From: Mangrovivirga halotolerans
GTDB taxonomy: Bacteria > Bacteroidota > Bacteroidia > Cytophagales > Cyclobacteriaceae
Length of the DNA stretch: 64,000 nucleotides
Assembly: GCF_026241165.1 (NCBI RefSeq)
Contig: NZ_JAPFQN010000002.1
Coordinates: 434,001 to 498,000 of the forward strand
Direction of reading: 5' to 3'
The notes under the pieces are model-generated. The model saw nothing but the letters and a program-made list of their open reading frames with translations, had not been told where the DNA came from and made no database searches. Shown one piece after another: positions 45,312 through 53,263 of the stretch (positions within the stretch are counted from its first letter, which is position 1; every line of letters starts with the position of its first letter). The translations under genes were made by a program, and so were the position numbers.

Positions 45312-45902
45312 TCATTTATTTACATCAGAGAAATCATACTGATATAATTTCTCATATATCTTCAGGCAGATCCAGGCATCAGTAGCAGCATAGCTTATTT
45401 GTTTCTCTGTAAGCTCCTCTCTCTCCCAGTTGGAAGTCTGTGCTGATTTACTGATTCGAAAGCCTAAAAGCATAGCAGAAAGATTCCTTGCACCTGTATT
45501 ATGAAATCCTGCTTTTTTAGCCAATTTATTCAGATCTAGAAATTCTTTAGGTTTAGCTACTCCTATTCTTCTCAAATCGTTCAGATCATCATCTATGCCT
45601 ATACCAATTTTTTCAATATTCTCATCCTCCAGAATCTTCCTGAGTTCTTTAGGTACATCTCCTTTCGGAAGTCTGAACAAATAAACTTTATCGTCTGTAG
45701 CAAGCTGAACAAGAGCTATGGGATTTTTAATCCCTTTGGTGAAGGAAGGCTTGGACTCTGTATCAAAGCCAATCAGAGGGAAATCTTGAATTTCAGCTAC
45801 AGCCTTTTTATATCCTTCAGGTGTATTAATAATTTCCACCTCTCCATCATATGCATGAAGAGGAAGAGCATTCACTTCATCTTTACTTATTTTCTTCTGC
45901 AT
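45312..45902 (-). CDS. 3'-5' exonuclease domain protein (DEDDy, RNase D-like)
   Basis: A 196-aa exonuclease domain. Catalytic acids are Asp/Glu in LIGFDTESKPSF (motif I), Asp in GIGIDDDLNDL (motif II) and the Tyr/Asp of QISYAATDAWICLKIY (motif III). No HRDC or other domain is attached, so it resembles the small stand-alone nucleases of Bacteroidota. It overlaps the antiporter gene upstream by 20 bases. Confidence 0.92.
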   Translation of the reverse strand: MQKKISKDEVNALPLHAYDGEVEIINTPEGYKKAVAEIQDFPLIGFDTESKPSFTKGIKNPIALVQLATDDKVYLFRLPKGDVPKELRKILEDENIEKIGIGIDDDLNDLRRIGVAKPKEFLDLNKLAKKAGFHNTGARNLSAMLLGFRISKSAQTSNWEREELTEKQISYAATDAWICLKIYEKLYQYDFSDVNK

Positions 45903-47433
45903 ATTCAGGGGCTTTTACTTCTTCGTCCATCTCCTTTTTTTCCTCTTCAGAATATTTTCTGATCTTGACATCAAGAACGCCAAATAATATGGTCATAAAC
46001 GGACTAATAATATTAAAAAAACAATAAGGGGCATATACTAATGTTGCGACACCAAGCACTCCTGCCTGCGTAGCACCACATGTATTCCATGGAAAAAGAA
46101 CAGATGTCACAGTACCACTATCTTCAAGTGTTCTACTTAGAACCTCAGGTTTAAGATCTTTTTCTTTATATGTTTTCCTGAACATTCTTCCTGGCACAAC
46201 AATTGCCATATATTGATCTGAGGCGGTACCATTGAAAAAAACACAGGTTGCTGCCGTGCTAAATATGAGAGATCCTGTTGATTTAGCTAGTTTGATGATT
46301 TCATCAGCAATTCGTTTTAAGAGTCCGCCCGCTTCCATCATTCCACCAAAAATCATCGCACATAAAATCAACCATATTGTATTTAACATACCAGCCATAC
46401 CTCCTGTTGAAAGTAAGTTGCTAACCTTCTCATTAGTTGAGGAAATAGAAACATCACCATACATACTTTTCATTATGGCTGCGAAATAAATTGCTAAAGG
46501 GGAATCACCTTCGAGCTCTTTTATACCAGGCGCATCAAGTCCTCTCAAATTAGCTAATATAGATTTACCCAATTCAAAAACCTGGTCATTTTGAAAGATC
46601 AATGCAAAAACTGCTCCTAGTAACGTTCCTAATAGTAAAGCAGGAAGTGCTTCAACTTTTTTAATGATAAGAAAAATTACAGCAACTGGAACAAGAAACA
46701 GCCATCCGTTAATATTAAATTGTGCCTTAATTGCTTCCTGGACTGCTTCAACTTCTATCATACTCCCACCAGCATCTATATTTAACCCGATGATTGTAAA
46801 AATAATCAGCGTAATTATAATACTCGGAATAGTGGTAAAAGCCATATATCTTATATGAGTGAATATATCAGTTCCTGCCATCGCAGGAGCTAGATTGGTC
46901 GTATCAGATAAAGGAGACATTTTATCACCAAAATAAGCCCCGGAAATTATAGCGCCCCCTGTTAGCCCAATATCAATTCCAAGTGTCTTTCCTATTCCGA
47001 TCAGAGCAACTCCGATTGTGGCAATTGTAGACCAGCTAGAACCCGTTGCCAATGACACAATTGCACTAACGATACAAGCTGCAGCCAGAAAGTAGGATGG
47101 TTTCATTATATCAAGGCCATAATAGACCATTGCCGGAACTACACCACTTAGCATCCATGTGCCAGCGAGAGCACCAATAACCAATAATATTAATATTGAA
47201 GACATCGCAGCACTAATACTTTGTACTGTCTTATCAAGAATAGCTTCCCACTTTACCCCCAAATACAAAGCAATTACTGCCGCTAAGGCCGCTGAAAACA
47301 ATAATCCGATCTGATTAGACCCATCTAAAGATGCATCACCGAAGATTCTAACATTAAGAAATAGTATTGTAGTTAAAAAAATGACAGGAAAAAGTGCCAG
47401 TAAAAAATGAGGCCGTTTAATTGTATTAGTCAT
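45883..47433 (-). CDS. nhaC: NhaC-family Na+/H+ antiporter
   Basis: A 516-aa inner-membrane protein with about 11-13 helices. Family patterns include GSSWSTIATIGVALIGIGK, SGAYFGDKMSPLSDTTNLAPA and LFPWNTCGATQAGVLGV. The tail is charged (EEEKKEMDEEVKAPEYAEENK shortened). NhaC-type carriers exchange Na+ for H+ or, in some members, malate/lactate. It is followed by an exonuclease gene with overlap. Confidence 0.92.
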   Translation of the reverse strand: MTNTIKRPHFLLALFPVIFLTTILFLNVRIFGDASLDGSNQIGLLFSAALAAVIALYLGVKWEAILDKTVQSISAAMSSILILLVIGALAGTWMLSGVVPAMVYYGLDIMKPSYFLAAACIVSAIVSLATGSSWSTIATIGVALIGIGKTLGIDIGLTGGAIISGAYFGDKMSPLSDTTNLAPAMAGTDIFTHIRYMAFTTIPSIIITLIIFTIIGLNIDAGGSMIEVEAVQEAIKAQFNINGWLFLVPVAVIFLIIKKVEALPALLLGTLLGAVFALIFQNDQVFELGKSILANLRGLDAPGIKELEGDSPLAIYFAAIMKSMYGDVSISSTNEKVSNLLSTGGMAGMLNTIWLILCAMIFGGMMEAGGLLKRIADEIIKLAKSTGSLIFSTAATCVFFNGTASDQYMAIVVPGRMFRKTYKEKDLKPEVLSRTLEDSGTVTSVLFPWNTCGATQAGVLGVATLVYAPYCFFNIISPFMTILFGVLDVKIRKYSEEEKKEMDEEVKAPEYAEENK

Positions 47434-47470
47434 ATACGTCTAAGCTATCTAATAAAAATAATCTTCGAAT

Positions 47471-48583
47471 TTAATCGTTTAATACTATTTCTGCTAATTT
47501 TTTCCCCAAACTACTTCCAATAGCTACTCCCATACCGCCCAATCTTACTGCGGTCCATACTCCTGCTGACTCTTTTTTAATGACTGGTTTCTTATTTGGC
47601 CCAAACCCCATTATACCAGACCACTCATATTCTATTTTCGGACTATAACCCGGTGATATTATTTTGTTTAGATCATCTATCAATTGATTTTTTATTTGAT
47701 CATTAATGCCAAAATCTGTTGTCTCCTCGCCAGAATAATCTAGATTTCTTCCCCCTCCAATTAAAATTCTATCATCAATATTTCTGAAATAAAAATATCC
47801 CCTGTCATAATGAAAAGCACCCTGAAATTTTAATCCTTCGACAGGTTCTGTAACCATAACCATACCCCTGCCAGGCTTAATATCAATATCGGGTAAAAGC
47901 GGTTTAACAAAAGCATTATTACATATCAGTACTTTGGGAGCTTTAAATTTAATTGTGGCAGAATGATCAAATGGCACTCTCACGCTCACTTCAACGGGTT
48001 CAGTAGTTTTATTAACTTCTATTACCTCAGCACCAGTAATTATATCTACGTGTTTATTCTTCACATAATTGGCTAGAGACCTCATCATCATACCAGGATG
48101 AAGCTGTCCTTCCAATGGATTAGTAATTATTGTCTCGACCTTATCTGAATTAAATCCAAAAATGTCAATCAGCTCTTTGTCTTCGTGAAACACATTTTTA
48201 TTAAAGAGTGGGTGTAAGAGTTTATTTATTTCACTCATTCGGTTCAGACAGTCATAATCTTCTGTTTTAATCAACTCATAGCCACCGTGTTCTTCATAAC
48301 CTATTTTATCATCGCCAAGACGCTTACGCAATCTCTCAAGACCTCTCCATCTGGTTTCAACCAGTTCTGCAGCGCCCTCCGGAGATAAAGTTTCGAGGTC
48401 ATCAAGTATTTCAGTCAAGCTTCCAAAACAAGCAAATCCTGCATTTTTGGTGCTTGCTCCGCTTGGCAATACACCTCTTTCAAGTATTTTGATCTTTAGC
48501 TTATGATCTTTTTCAATTAAAGCCGCTGCTGTTGACAGACCTGTTATCCCTCCACCAATTATTATGATATCCGCATCGATCAT
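47471..48583 (-). CDS. FAD-dependent amino-acid-oxidase-type oxidoreductase (DAO)
   Basis: A 370-aa flavoprotein. The dinucleotide-binding motif IIIIGGGITGLSTAAALIE starts at residue 5 when the ATG at 48583 is used; the longer frame from 48610 would add nine residues. Further signatures are GASTKNAGFACFGS, PGRGMVMVTEP, ILIGGGRNLDYSG and a C-terminal RLGGMGVAIGSSLGK. It resembles glycine/D-amino acid oxidases and the OrdL-like group. Substrate unknown; likely an amine or amino acid. Confidence 0.9.
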   Translation of the reverse strand: MIDADIIIIGGGITGLSTAAALIEKDHKLKIKILERGVLPSGASTKNAGFACFGSLTEILDDLETLSPEGAAELVETRWRGLERLRKRLGDDKIGYEEHGGYELIKTEDYDCLNRMSEINKLLHPLFNKNVFHEDKELIDIFGFNSDKVETIITNPLEGQLHPGMMMRSLANYVKNKHVDIITGAEVIEVNKTTEPVEVSVRVPFDHSATIKFKAPKVLICNNAFVKPLLPDIDIKPGRGMVMVTEPVEGLKFQGAFHYDRGYFYFRNIDDRILIGGGRNLDYSGEETTDFGINDQIKNQLIDDLNKIISPGYSPKIEYEWSGIMGFGPNKKPVIKKESAGVWTAVRLGGMGVAIGSSLGKKLAEIVLND

Positions 48584-48663
48584 CGCAGACTTTTCCCAAA
48601 AGCTTAGCATCTATTTTTATTATTTATGTATATTTCGGATAAAGAAAAATCAAACTATTCACT

Positions 48664-49170
48664 ATGTTAAATCAGGACCAGCTTTTTGAAAAAGCTAAAT
48701 CATCCAGTCTATATAGAAAAATACTAAATTCAGTATTATATAAAATGGTACCTTTTAATAAACCTCATCGATTTCAAATTGACAAGATCGATGATGATTC
48801 AATAACGGTAAAGTTACCATATATAAAAAGAAATTTTAACCATATTAAAGGTGTTCATGCATGTGCCCTGGCTACAGTTAGTGAATTTTCCAGCGGAGCC
48901 TTACTTTTGAGGAAGCTAGGCAGAAAGTACCGAATTATTCTTCAGAAGCTTGAAATGGAATATCATTACCAGGGGAAAAGTGACTGTTATGCGACATTTT
49001 CAGTTGATGATAATTGGTTAAAAGAGAATGTTTTTTCTCCATTAGAATCTGAAGAAAAAATAGTTGTTCCATGCATCGTAAAAACTTTTGATTCAGATGA
49101 AAACCTGATCAGTACAGCCACAATTAAATGGCAAATCAAATCATGGGATAAAGTCAAAACTAAAGCTTAA
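48664..49170 (+). CDS. DUF4442 hotdog-fold protein
   Basis: A 168-aa protein with a hotdog thioesterase-like fold: FNKPHRFQIDKIDDDSITVKL, then NHIKGVHACALATVSEFSSG and KLEMEYHYQGKSDCYA. DUF4442 proteins resemble PaaI-type acyl-CoA thioesterases. A short 4-base gap leads to the Mpo1-like gene, so the pair may work on fatty acids. Divergent from the FAD oxidoreductase. Confidence 0.85.
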   Translation: MLNQDQLFEKAKSSSLYRKILNSVLYKMVPFNKPHRFQIDKIDDDSITVKLPYIKRNFNHIKGVHACALATVSEFSSGALLLRKLGRKYRIILQKLEMEYHYQGKSDCYATFSVDDNWLKENVFSPLESEEKIVVPCIVKTFDSDENLISTATIKWQIKSWDKVKTKA

Positions 49171-49174
49171 TAAT

Positions 49175-49657
49175 ATGAGAAGAATAGACCAGTTGCTAAT
49201 AGAATATGGGGCAAGCCATAAAAATGACACCAATAAGACCATTCACTGGATTTGTGTTCCAGTAATATTTTTTTCAATTGTCGGTCTGATTTGGAGTATA
49301 CCTTCAGGACCCTTGAAAGGTATTGAAGCGGGAAGTTTAACTCCATATGTAAACTGGGCTACTATCATATTACTTCTGGTATCTGTTTATTATTTCTCTC
49401 TGTCAGTACCTCTTGCCATAGGAATGCTGATCTTTGGCGCAATATGTCTTTTCCTTTGTAATTTATTAGAGTCAATTCTACCTATGCCTTTATGGATGTT
49501 TAGTATTGGAATATTTATTCTTGCATGGATAGGTCAGTTTATAGGGCATAATATCGAAGGAAAAAAACCATCCTTTCTTAAAGATCTGCAATTTCTTTTG
49601 ATCGGTCCGGCTTGGTTAATGCACTTCATTTATAAGAAGTTAAATATATCCTACTAA
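49175..49657 (+). CDS. Mpo1-like (DUF962) membrane protein
   Basis: A 160-aa membrane protein with four helices. The family motifs are LIEYGASHKNDTNKTIHWICVP near the N-terminus (His residues bind Fe2+ in yeast Mpo1) and IGHNIEGKKPSF before the last helix. Yeast Mpo1 is a dioxygenase in alpha-oxidation of 2-hydroxy fatty acids; 2- and 3-hydroxy and sphingoid lipids occur in Bacteroidota, so a similar role is plausible. It follows the DUF4442 gene by 4 bases. Confidence 0.88.
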   Translation: MRRIDQLLIEYGASHKNDTNKTIHWICVPVIFFSIVGLIWSIPSGPLKGIEAGSLTPYVNWATIILLLVSVYYFSLSVPLAIGMLIFGAICLFLCNLLESILPMPLWMFSIGIFILAWIGQFIGHNIEGKKPSFLKDLQFLLIGPAWLMHFIYKKLNISY

Positions 49658-49727
49658 TATTTTTTAAAGCAAATGCAACTATTAAACTAAATTGATCATC
49701 TTTCAAAAAAAGCTAATAATTTATATC

Positions 49728-50423
49728 ATGAAAACTAAAATACTTACTGCATTTGCAATCATTTTGACTTCATTCATGGGTATTCAGGCTCAAAGCATTA
49801 ATAATCCGGATGACTTTGAGGAAGTTTCAATTTCTTTACCAGCTACTGTTTACCTTAGTACAGGTTCAACTAGTATTCGATTTGAAGGCGATTCTGAGGA
49901 TATTGAAAAATTAGAAACAGAAATTAAAAATGGAAAACTAAATATAAGAAGGAAAGGGAACAGTAAGTGGGGCTGGTCTGATGATATGGATGAGATAAAA
50001 ATCTATATAAGCACACCTAGATTGAACTCCGTAAATTTATCAGGTTCAGGCACTATAAAAGGAGAATCCACATTCAAAACTGATAATATGAGAATATCTT
50101 TAAGCGGATCAGGGGATATAATTTTGGAAGTTGAATCTGAAAATATAAAAGTAGATCTTGCTGGTAGTGGTGATATTACATTAAGTGGTTCAGCAAGAGA
50201 AGCTACAGCTAAGGTCGCTGGATCTGGAGATATTGACATGAAAAAAATCAAAGTTGAAACCATGGATATTTCTATTGCCGGTAGCGGAGACATTGTAGCA
50301 TGGGTCACTGGCACTCTAAACTGTAATATTTCGGGAAGCGGAGATGTGGAATACAAAGGAAACCCTGAAAAAGTAAATAGTAAAACAATGGGAAGTGGAT
50401 CTGTTGAAGCAATAAATAATTGA
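49728..50423 (+). CDS. Head-GIN domain (DUF2807) exported protein
   Basis: A 231-aa protein. I start it at ATG 49728, giving signal peptide MKTKILTAFAIILTSFMG with cleavage after IQAQ; the earlier TTG-based frame adds 12 residues. The mature part is a right-handed beta-helix-like DUF2807 domain with seven spaced copies of an SGSGDI/AGSGDI-type turn (about residues 103-225). This family is common in Bacteroidota envelopes; function unknown, often next to envelope stress genes. It is followed by a terminator. Confidence 0.88.
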   Translation: MKTKILTAFAIILTSFMGIQAQSINNPDDFEEVSISLPATVYLSTGSTSIRFEGDSEDIEKLETEIKNGKLNIRRKGNSKWGWSDDMDEIKIYISTPRLNSVNLSGSGTIKGESTFKTDNMRISLSGSGDIILEVESENIKVDLAGSGDITLSGSAREATAKVAGSGDIDMKKIKVETMDISIAGSGDIVAWVTGTLNCNISGSGDVEYKGNPEKVNSKTMGSGSVEAINN

Positions 50424-50447
50424 TCGTCTTTCATAAGTAAAAAATTA

Positions 50448-50477
50448 TAAAGGGGCCGGTGTGGTCCCTTTCTTTTT
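50448..50477 (+). terminator. Intrinsic terminator after the DUF2807 gene
   Basis: AAGGGGCC (about 50449-50456) pairs with GGTCCCTT (50463-50470) with one G-T pair and a short loop, followed by TCTTTTT. Confidence 0.75.
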
Positions 50478-50509
50478 AATATAATTATTTAAAATATATT
50501 CAGGCACTG

Positions 50510-50517
50510 TATATTTG
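50510..50517 (+). promoter_or_regulatory. -7 promoter box just before the lipid kinase gene
   Basis: TATATTTG ends 6 bases before the ATG at 50524. The TTG at 50515 that could be read as a start is inside the box, which argues against it. Confidence 0.5.
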
Positions 50518-50523
50518 CTAAAC

Positions 50524-51417
50524 ATGAACAGTACCTGGATTATATTAAACCCAAACGCCGGAACTAAGGATAAAACATTAATTCCTGATATTGAAGCAAA
50601 GGCTAAATCCATCCGGAAGTCTTCTGGTCCGAACCTTTTTAAAACTCAATATCCCGGCCATGCCTCGGAAATAACAAAAAAGGCAATCAAACAAGGTGTC
50701 GAAAAAATAATTGCTGTTGGTGGAGATGGAACTGTTAACGAGATCGCAAAAGAACTTGTTCATTCTAAAACAGCACTTGCAATTATACCTGCTGGCTCAG
50801 GAAACGGCTTAGCCAGGCAATTAAAAATTCCTATGGGCAGACAAAAGGCCTGGGAGACAGCCATAAATTCAGAAAAAACAGCTATCGACAGCCTCGAAAT
50901 TAATGGTGAAGCATTTTTTTGTACTGCCGGATTCGGTTTTGATGCATTTGTAACACATGAATTTCACAACATGCCCGAACGTGGATTGATGAGTTACGCT
51001 AAAGCATCAGTCGGTTCCTATTTTAAGTTCCCGGATCAAAACTTTGAGATCCTTCAGCCAGGAAAAGACCGAATTATTGTGGATGCAATCGGTGTCACAA
51101 TTGCAAACGCTGGTCAATATGGAAATAATGCCTGGATAAGTCCGCTTTCTGATATTAGAGATGGTAAAGCTGAACTGGTTATTTTAAAGAAAATGCCTTC
51201 CTATTTATTACCAGGTTTTCTTTACAAACTATTTCAGAAAAAATTAATCCCGGATAATTATTACAGCACAATAGAATTGTCAAAAACATTCACTATCAAA
51301 ACTGACTGTAATTTTTTACATGTTGATGGAGAGGTAATACCACTTGAAAAAGGATATAGAACTTACAAAATTAAAATTCTACCAAAATCCTTAAATATAA
51401 TTCCGGGAAAAATTTAA
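50524..51417 (+). CDS. Diacylglycerol kinase family lipid kinase
   Basis: A 297-aa lipid kinase from ATG 50524 (TTG at 50515 lies in the promoter box). Motifs are ILNPNAGTKDK near the N-terminus, the nucleotide loop VGGDGTVNEIAK and IPAGSGNGLARQL. The C-terminal beta domain holds HVDGEV. This is the YegS/DgkB group, which phosphorylates diacylglycerol, sphingoid bases or related lipids. Bacteroidota make sphingolipids, so sphingosine-kinase-like activity is possible, but it is not decidable here. Confidence 0.93.
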   Translation: MNSTWIILNPNAGTKDKTLIPDIEAKAKSIRKSSGPNLFKTQYPGHASEITKKAIKQGVEKIIAVGGDGTVNEIAKELVHSKTALAIIPAGSGNGLARQLKIPMGRQKAWETAINSEKTAIDSLEINGEAFFCTAGFGFDAFVTHEFHNMPERGLMSYAKASVGSYFKFPDQNFEILQPGKDRIIVDAIGVTIANAGQYGNNAWISPLSDIRDGKAELVILKKMPSYLLPGFLYKLFQKKLIPDNYYSTIELSKTFTIKTDCNFLHVDGEVIPLEKGYRTYKIKILPKSLNIIPGKI

Positions 51418-51436
51418 ATTATAGAAAAAATCAATC

Positions 51437-51898
51437 ATGAAACCTCTTATATCCACACTGGTTCTATTCTTTTTTTTATCCCTGGCTATATCTGCCCAAA
51501 ATAAACCTGTTTTAGAATATGACTCTTTGAGCACAGAATCTCTCGGGGCAGATGATTACGGAATGAAAAAATATGTTATGGCTTTTTTAAAAAAAGGACC
51601 TAACCGAAATCATTCAGAGCAGGAAGCAGCAGAGTTACAACAGGCTCATCTCGAAAACATAAAAAGAATGGCACAAAATGGTGACCTTGTTCTAGCGGGA
51701 CCTTTTATAGATGATGGTGACATCAAAGGAATATATATTTTTAATGTAGAAACAATTGAAGAAGCCAAAGCCCTTACTGAAACTGATCCGGCTGTAAAAG
51801 CGGGGAGATTAATAATGGAATTGCATCCCTGGTACGGAACTGCGGCACTCCTTAAAGTAAATGAGATTCACAATATCATTAAAACGGATGAATTTTAA
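51437..51898 (+). CDS. Exported YciI-like protein
   Basis: A 153-aa protein with a signal peptide (MKPLISTLVLFFFLSLA, cleavage near ISAQ) followed by a YciI-like ferredoxin-fold domain: MKKYVMAFLKKGPNRNH, QAHLENIKRMAQNGDLVLAG, and ETDPAVKAGRLIMELHPW, where the Asp-Pro and His resemble the YciI active-site region. YciI proteins are normally cytoplasmic; here it is exported. It follows the lipid kinase by 19 bases. Stop is 2 bases from the convergent MFS stop. Confidence 0.82.
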   Translation: MKPLISTLVLFFFLSLAISAQNKPVLEYDSLSTESLGADDYGMKKYVMAFLKKGPNRNHSEQEAAELQQAHLENIKRMAQNGDLVLAGPFIDDGDIKGIYIFNVETIEEAKALTETDPAVKAGRLIMELHPWYGTAALLKVNEIHNIIKTDEF

Positions 51899-51900
51899 TT

Positions 51901-53199
51901 TCAGACTTCTTTTAAATTAAATGCAAAACCAATAGAAGCGATCATCATTAACATAAAAAAACCAATTTGTGCCTGATTGGATAACACGGATGAAATCACT
52001 CCAAATGTAGCCGCCAATACAGTAAACAACCCAATTAATGTATTCGATAAGGAAACATAAGTTGGTCTTTCATCTTCAGGAGCCATATCTACCAGGTAGG
52101 TTTTTCTGCTTAAACGTGCTCCTGCGTGGGCTACATTATTAAATAAAATCACAGGCGCAAATAAATATATCTCATATTTATCAAAACCAAACAACGGATA
52201 AAGCAAACTATAAATTCCGGTAATAATCCCTATGGATGCAACTACCGCCATCATCTTCCTGCTTGACCGGTCTGCAAACTTACCCCACAGAGGACTGCTA
52301 ACCACATTAGCGATACCAGATAAAACTACCAATAAACCCAGATTTGATATCGAATCACCAGTATATTCTTTAGCAAGAACCACATAAAAAGGAGTAGCAA
52401 GAGGAATACTCATCAGCAAAGCTCGGGTAATAATAAACTTCCTGAAATTATCATCCTTCTTTAAAATATTTAATCCGGTTTTGAATTCTTTAATAGGGTT
52501 TCGTCCTCCCTCTGTAGCTCCAGGTTGCTCCTTAATTACATAAAAAAAATATGCGGCCCCAATCCATAAAATCGATGAGATACCAAATAATGCTGCATAT
52601 ATTTTAACATTTTGTGATCCTGCGATAAATAAATGCAAAACCACACCTGCTCCTAAAGATAAGGCTCCTCCGATAGTTGCTCTTGCTCCAAGCATCTGGC
52701 CCCTTAAACCTTTGTCAATAGTTTTTCCGGATACATCCTTAAAAGCAACCGAGGCAACCCCACTAGCCACACTAAAAATCAAAAACAAAAACAAGATCAA
52801 CCAAGAAATCCAGCTACTATTGACCAATACCAAACCAGCAGAAATTCCCATACAAGCAGCCTGTACCAGTGATGCAAAAGCCCAATAATTCTTTCTTATT
52901 TTCTTAGCTCTGATCTTTCCGGAAATAACCAATTGAGGTAAAAGGGATCCGATATTTTTGAGAGGTACAGGCACACCCGTTAGAAAAGCCTGGCCTCCCA
53001 GGGTAGAAATGATCCAGGGAAGAGTGATTCCAGGTGAAATTAGCGCTTCAGCTAGCTTAGAGCATGCTCCGTTGGCAACAAACTTTAAATAATTGCCTGG
53101 CTGCTGATTACAAGCTTCCTCTTTTATCTTGTCACACGATCTTACTTCCCCTTCTTCTGTTATGTAATCAAAAACTTTTTCCTTGATAGTTGTTTCCAT
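51901..53199 (-). CDS. MFS transporter
   Basis: A 432-aa membrane protein with about 11-12 helices in the MFS pattern; the interdomain loop motif GKFADRSSRKMMAVVASIG is the conserved cytoplasmic loop between helices of the second half. The N-terminus is unusual: about 40 soluble residues (METTIKEKVFDYITEEGEVR and a Cys pair in DKIKEEACNQQPG) before the first helix. Substrate unknown. Upstream lies pyruvate carboxylase on the same strand, but a terminator separates them. Confidence 0.85.
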   Translation of the reverse strand: METTIKEKVFDYITEEGEVRSCDKIKEEACNQQPGNYLKFVANGACSKLAEALISPGITLPWIISTLGGQAFLTGVPVPLKNIGSLLPQLVISGKIRAKKIRKNYWAFASLVQAACMGISAGLVLVNSSWISWLILFLFLIFSVASGVASVAFKDVSGKTIDKGLRGQMLGARATIGGALSLGAGVVLHLFIAGSQNVKIYAALFGISSILWIGAAYFFYVIKEQPGATEGGRNPIKEFKTGLNILKKDDNFRKFIITRALLMSIPLATPFYVVLAKEYTGDSISNLGLLVVLSGIANVVSSPLWGKFADRSSRKMMAVVASIGIITGIYSLLYPLFGFDKYEIYLFAPVILFNNVAHAGARLSRKTYLVDMAPEDERPTYVSLSNTLIGLFTVLAATFGVISSVLSNQAQIGFFMLMMIASIGFAFNLKEV

Positions 53200-53232
53200 A
53201 TTTCCCCAACAAGGTTTAGTTACTTTATGTTA

Positions 53233-53257
53233 TAAAAAAAGAGGCCGAAGCCTCTTA
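53233..53257 (-). terminator. Intrinsic terminator of pyruvate carboxylase with UUCG loop
   Basis: On the minus strand the sequence reads AAGAGGCTTCGGCCTCTT followed by a T-run; the GGC-TTCG-GCC core makes a C(UUCG)G tetraloop, an unusually stable hairpin. It lies 7-30 bases past the pyc stop. Confidence 0.9.
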
Positions 53258-53263
53258 ATTTTA

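Noticed and set aside
50003-50434. Open frame of 143 codons on the minus strand
   Set aside because: It is antisense to the repeated Gly-Ser turns of the DUF2807 gene; openness follows from the repeated codons.
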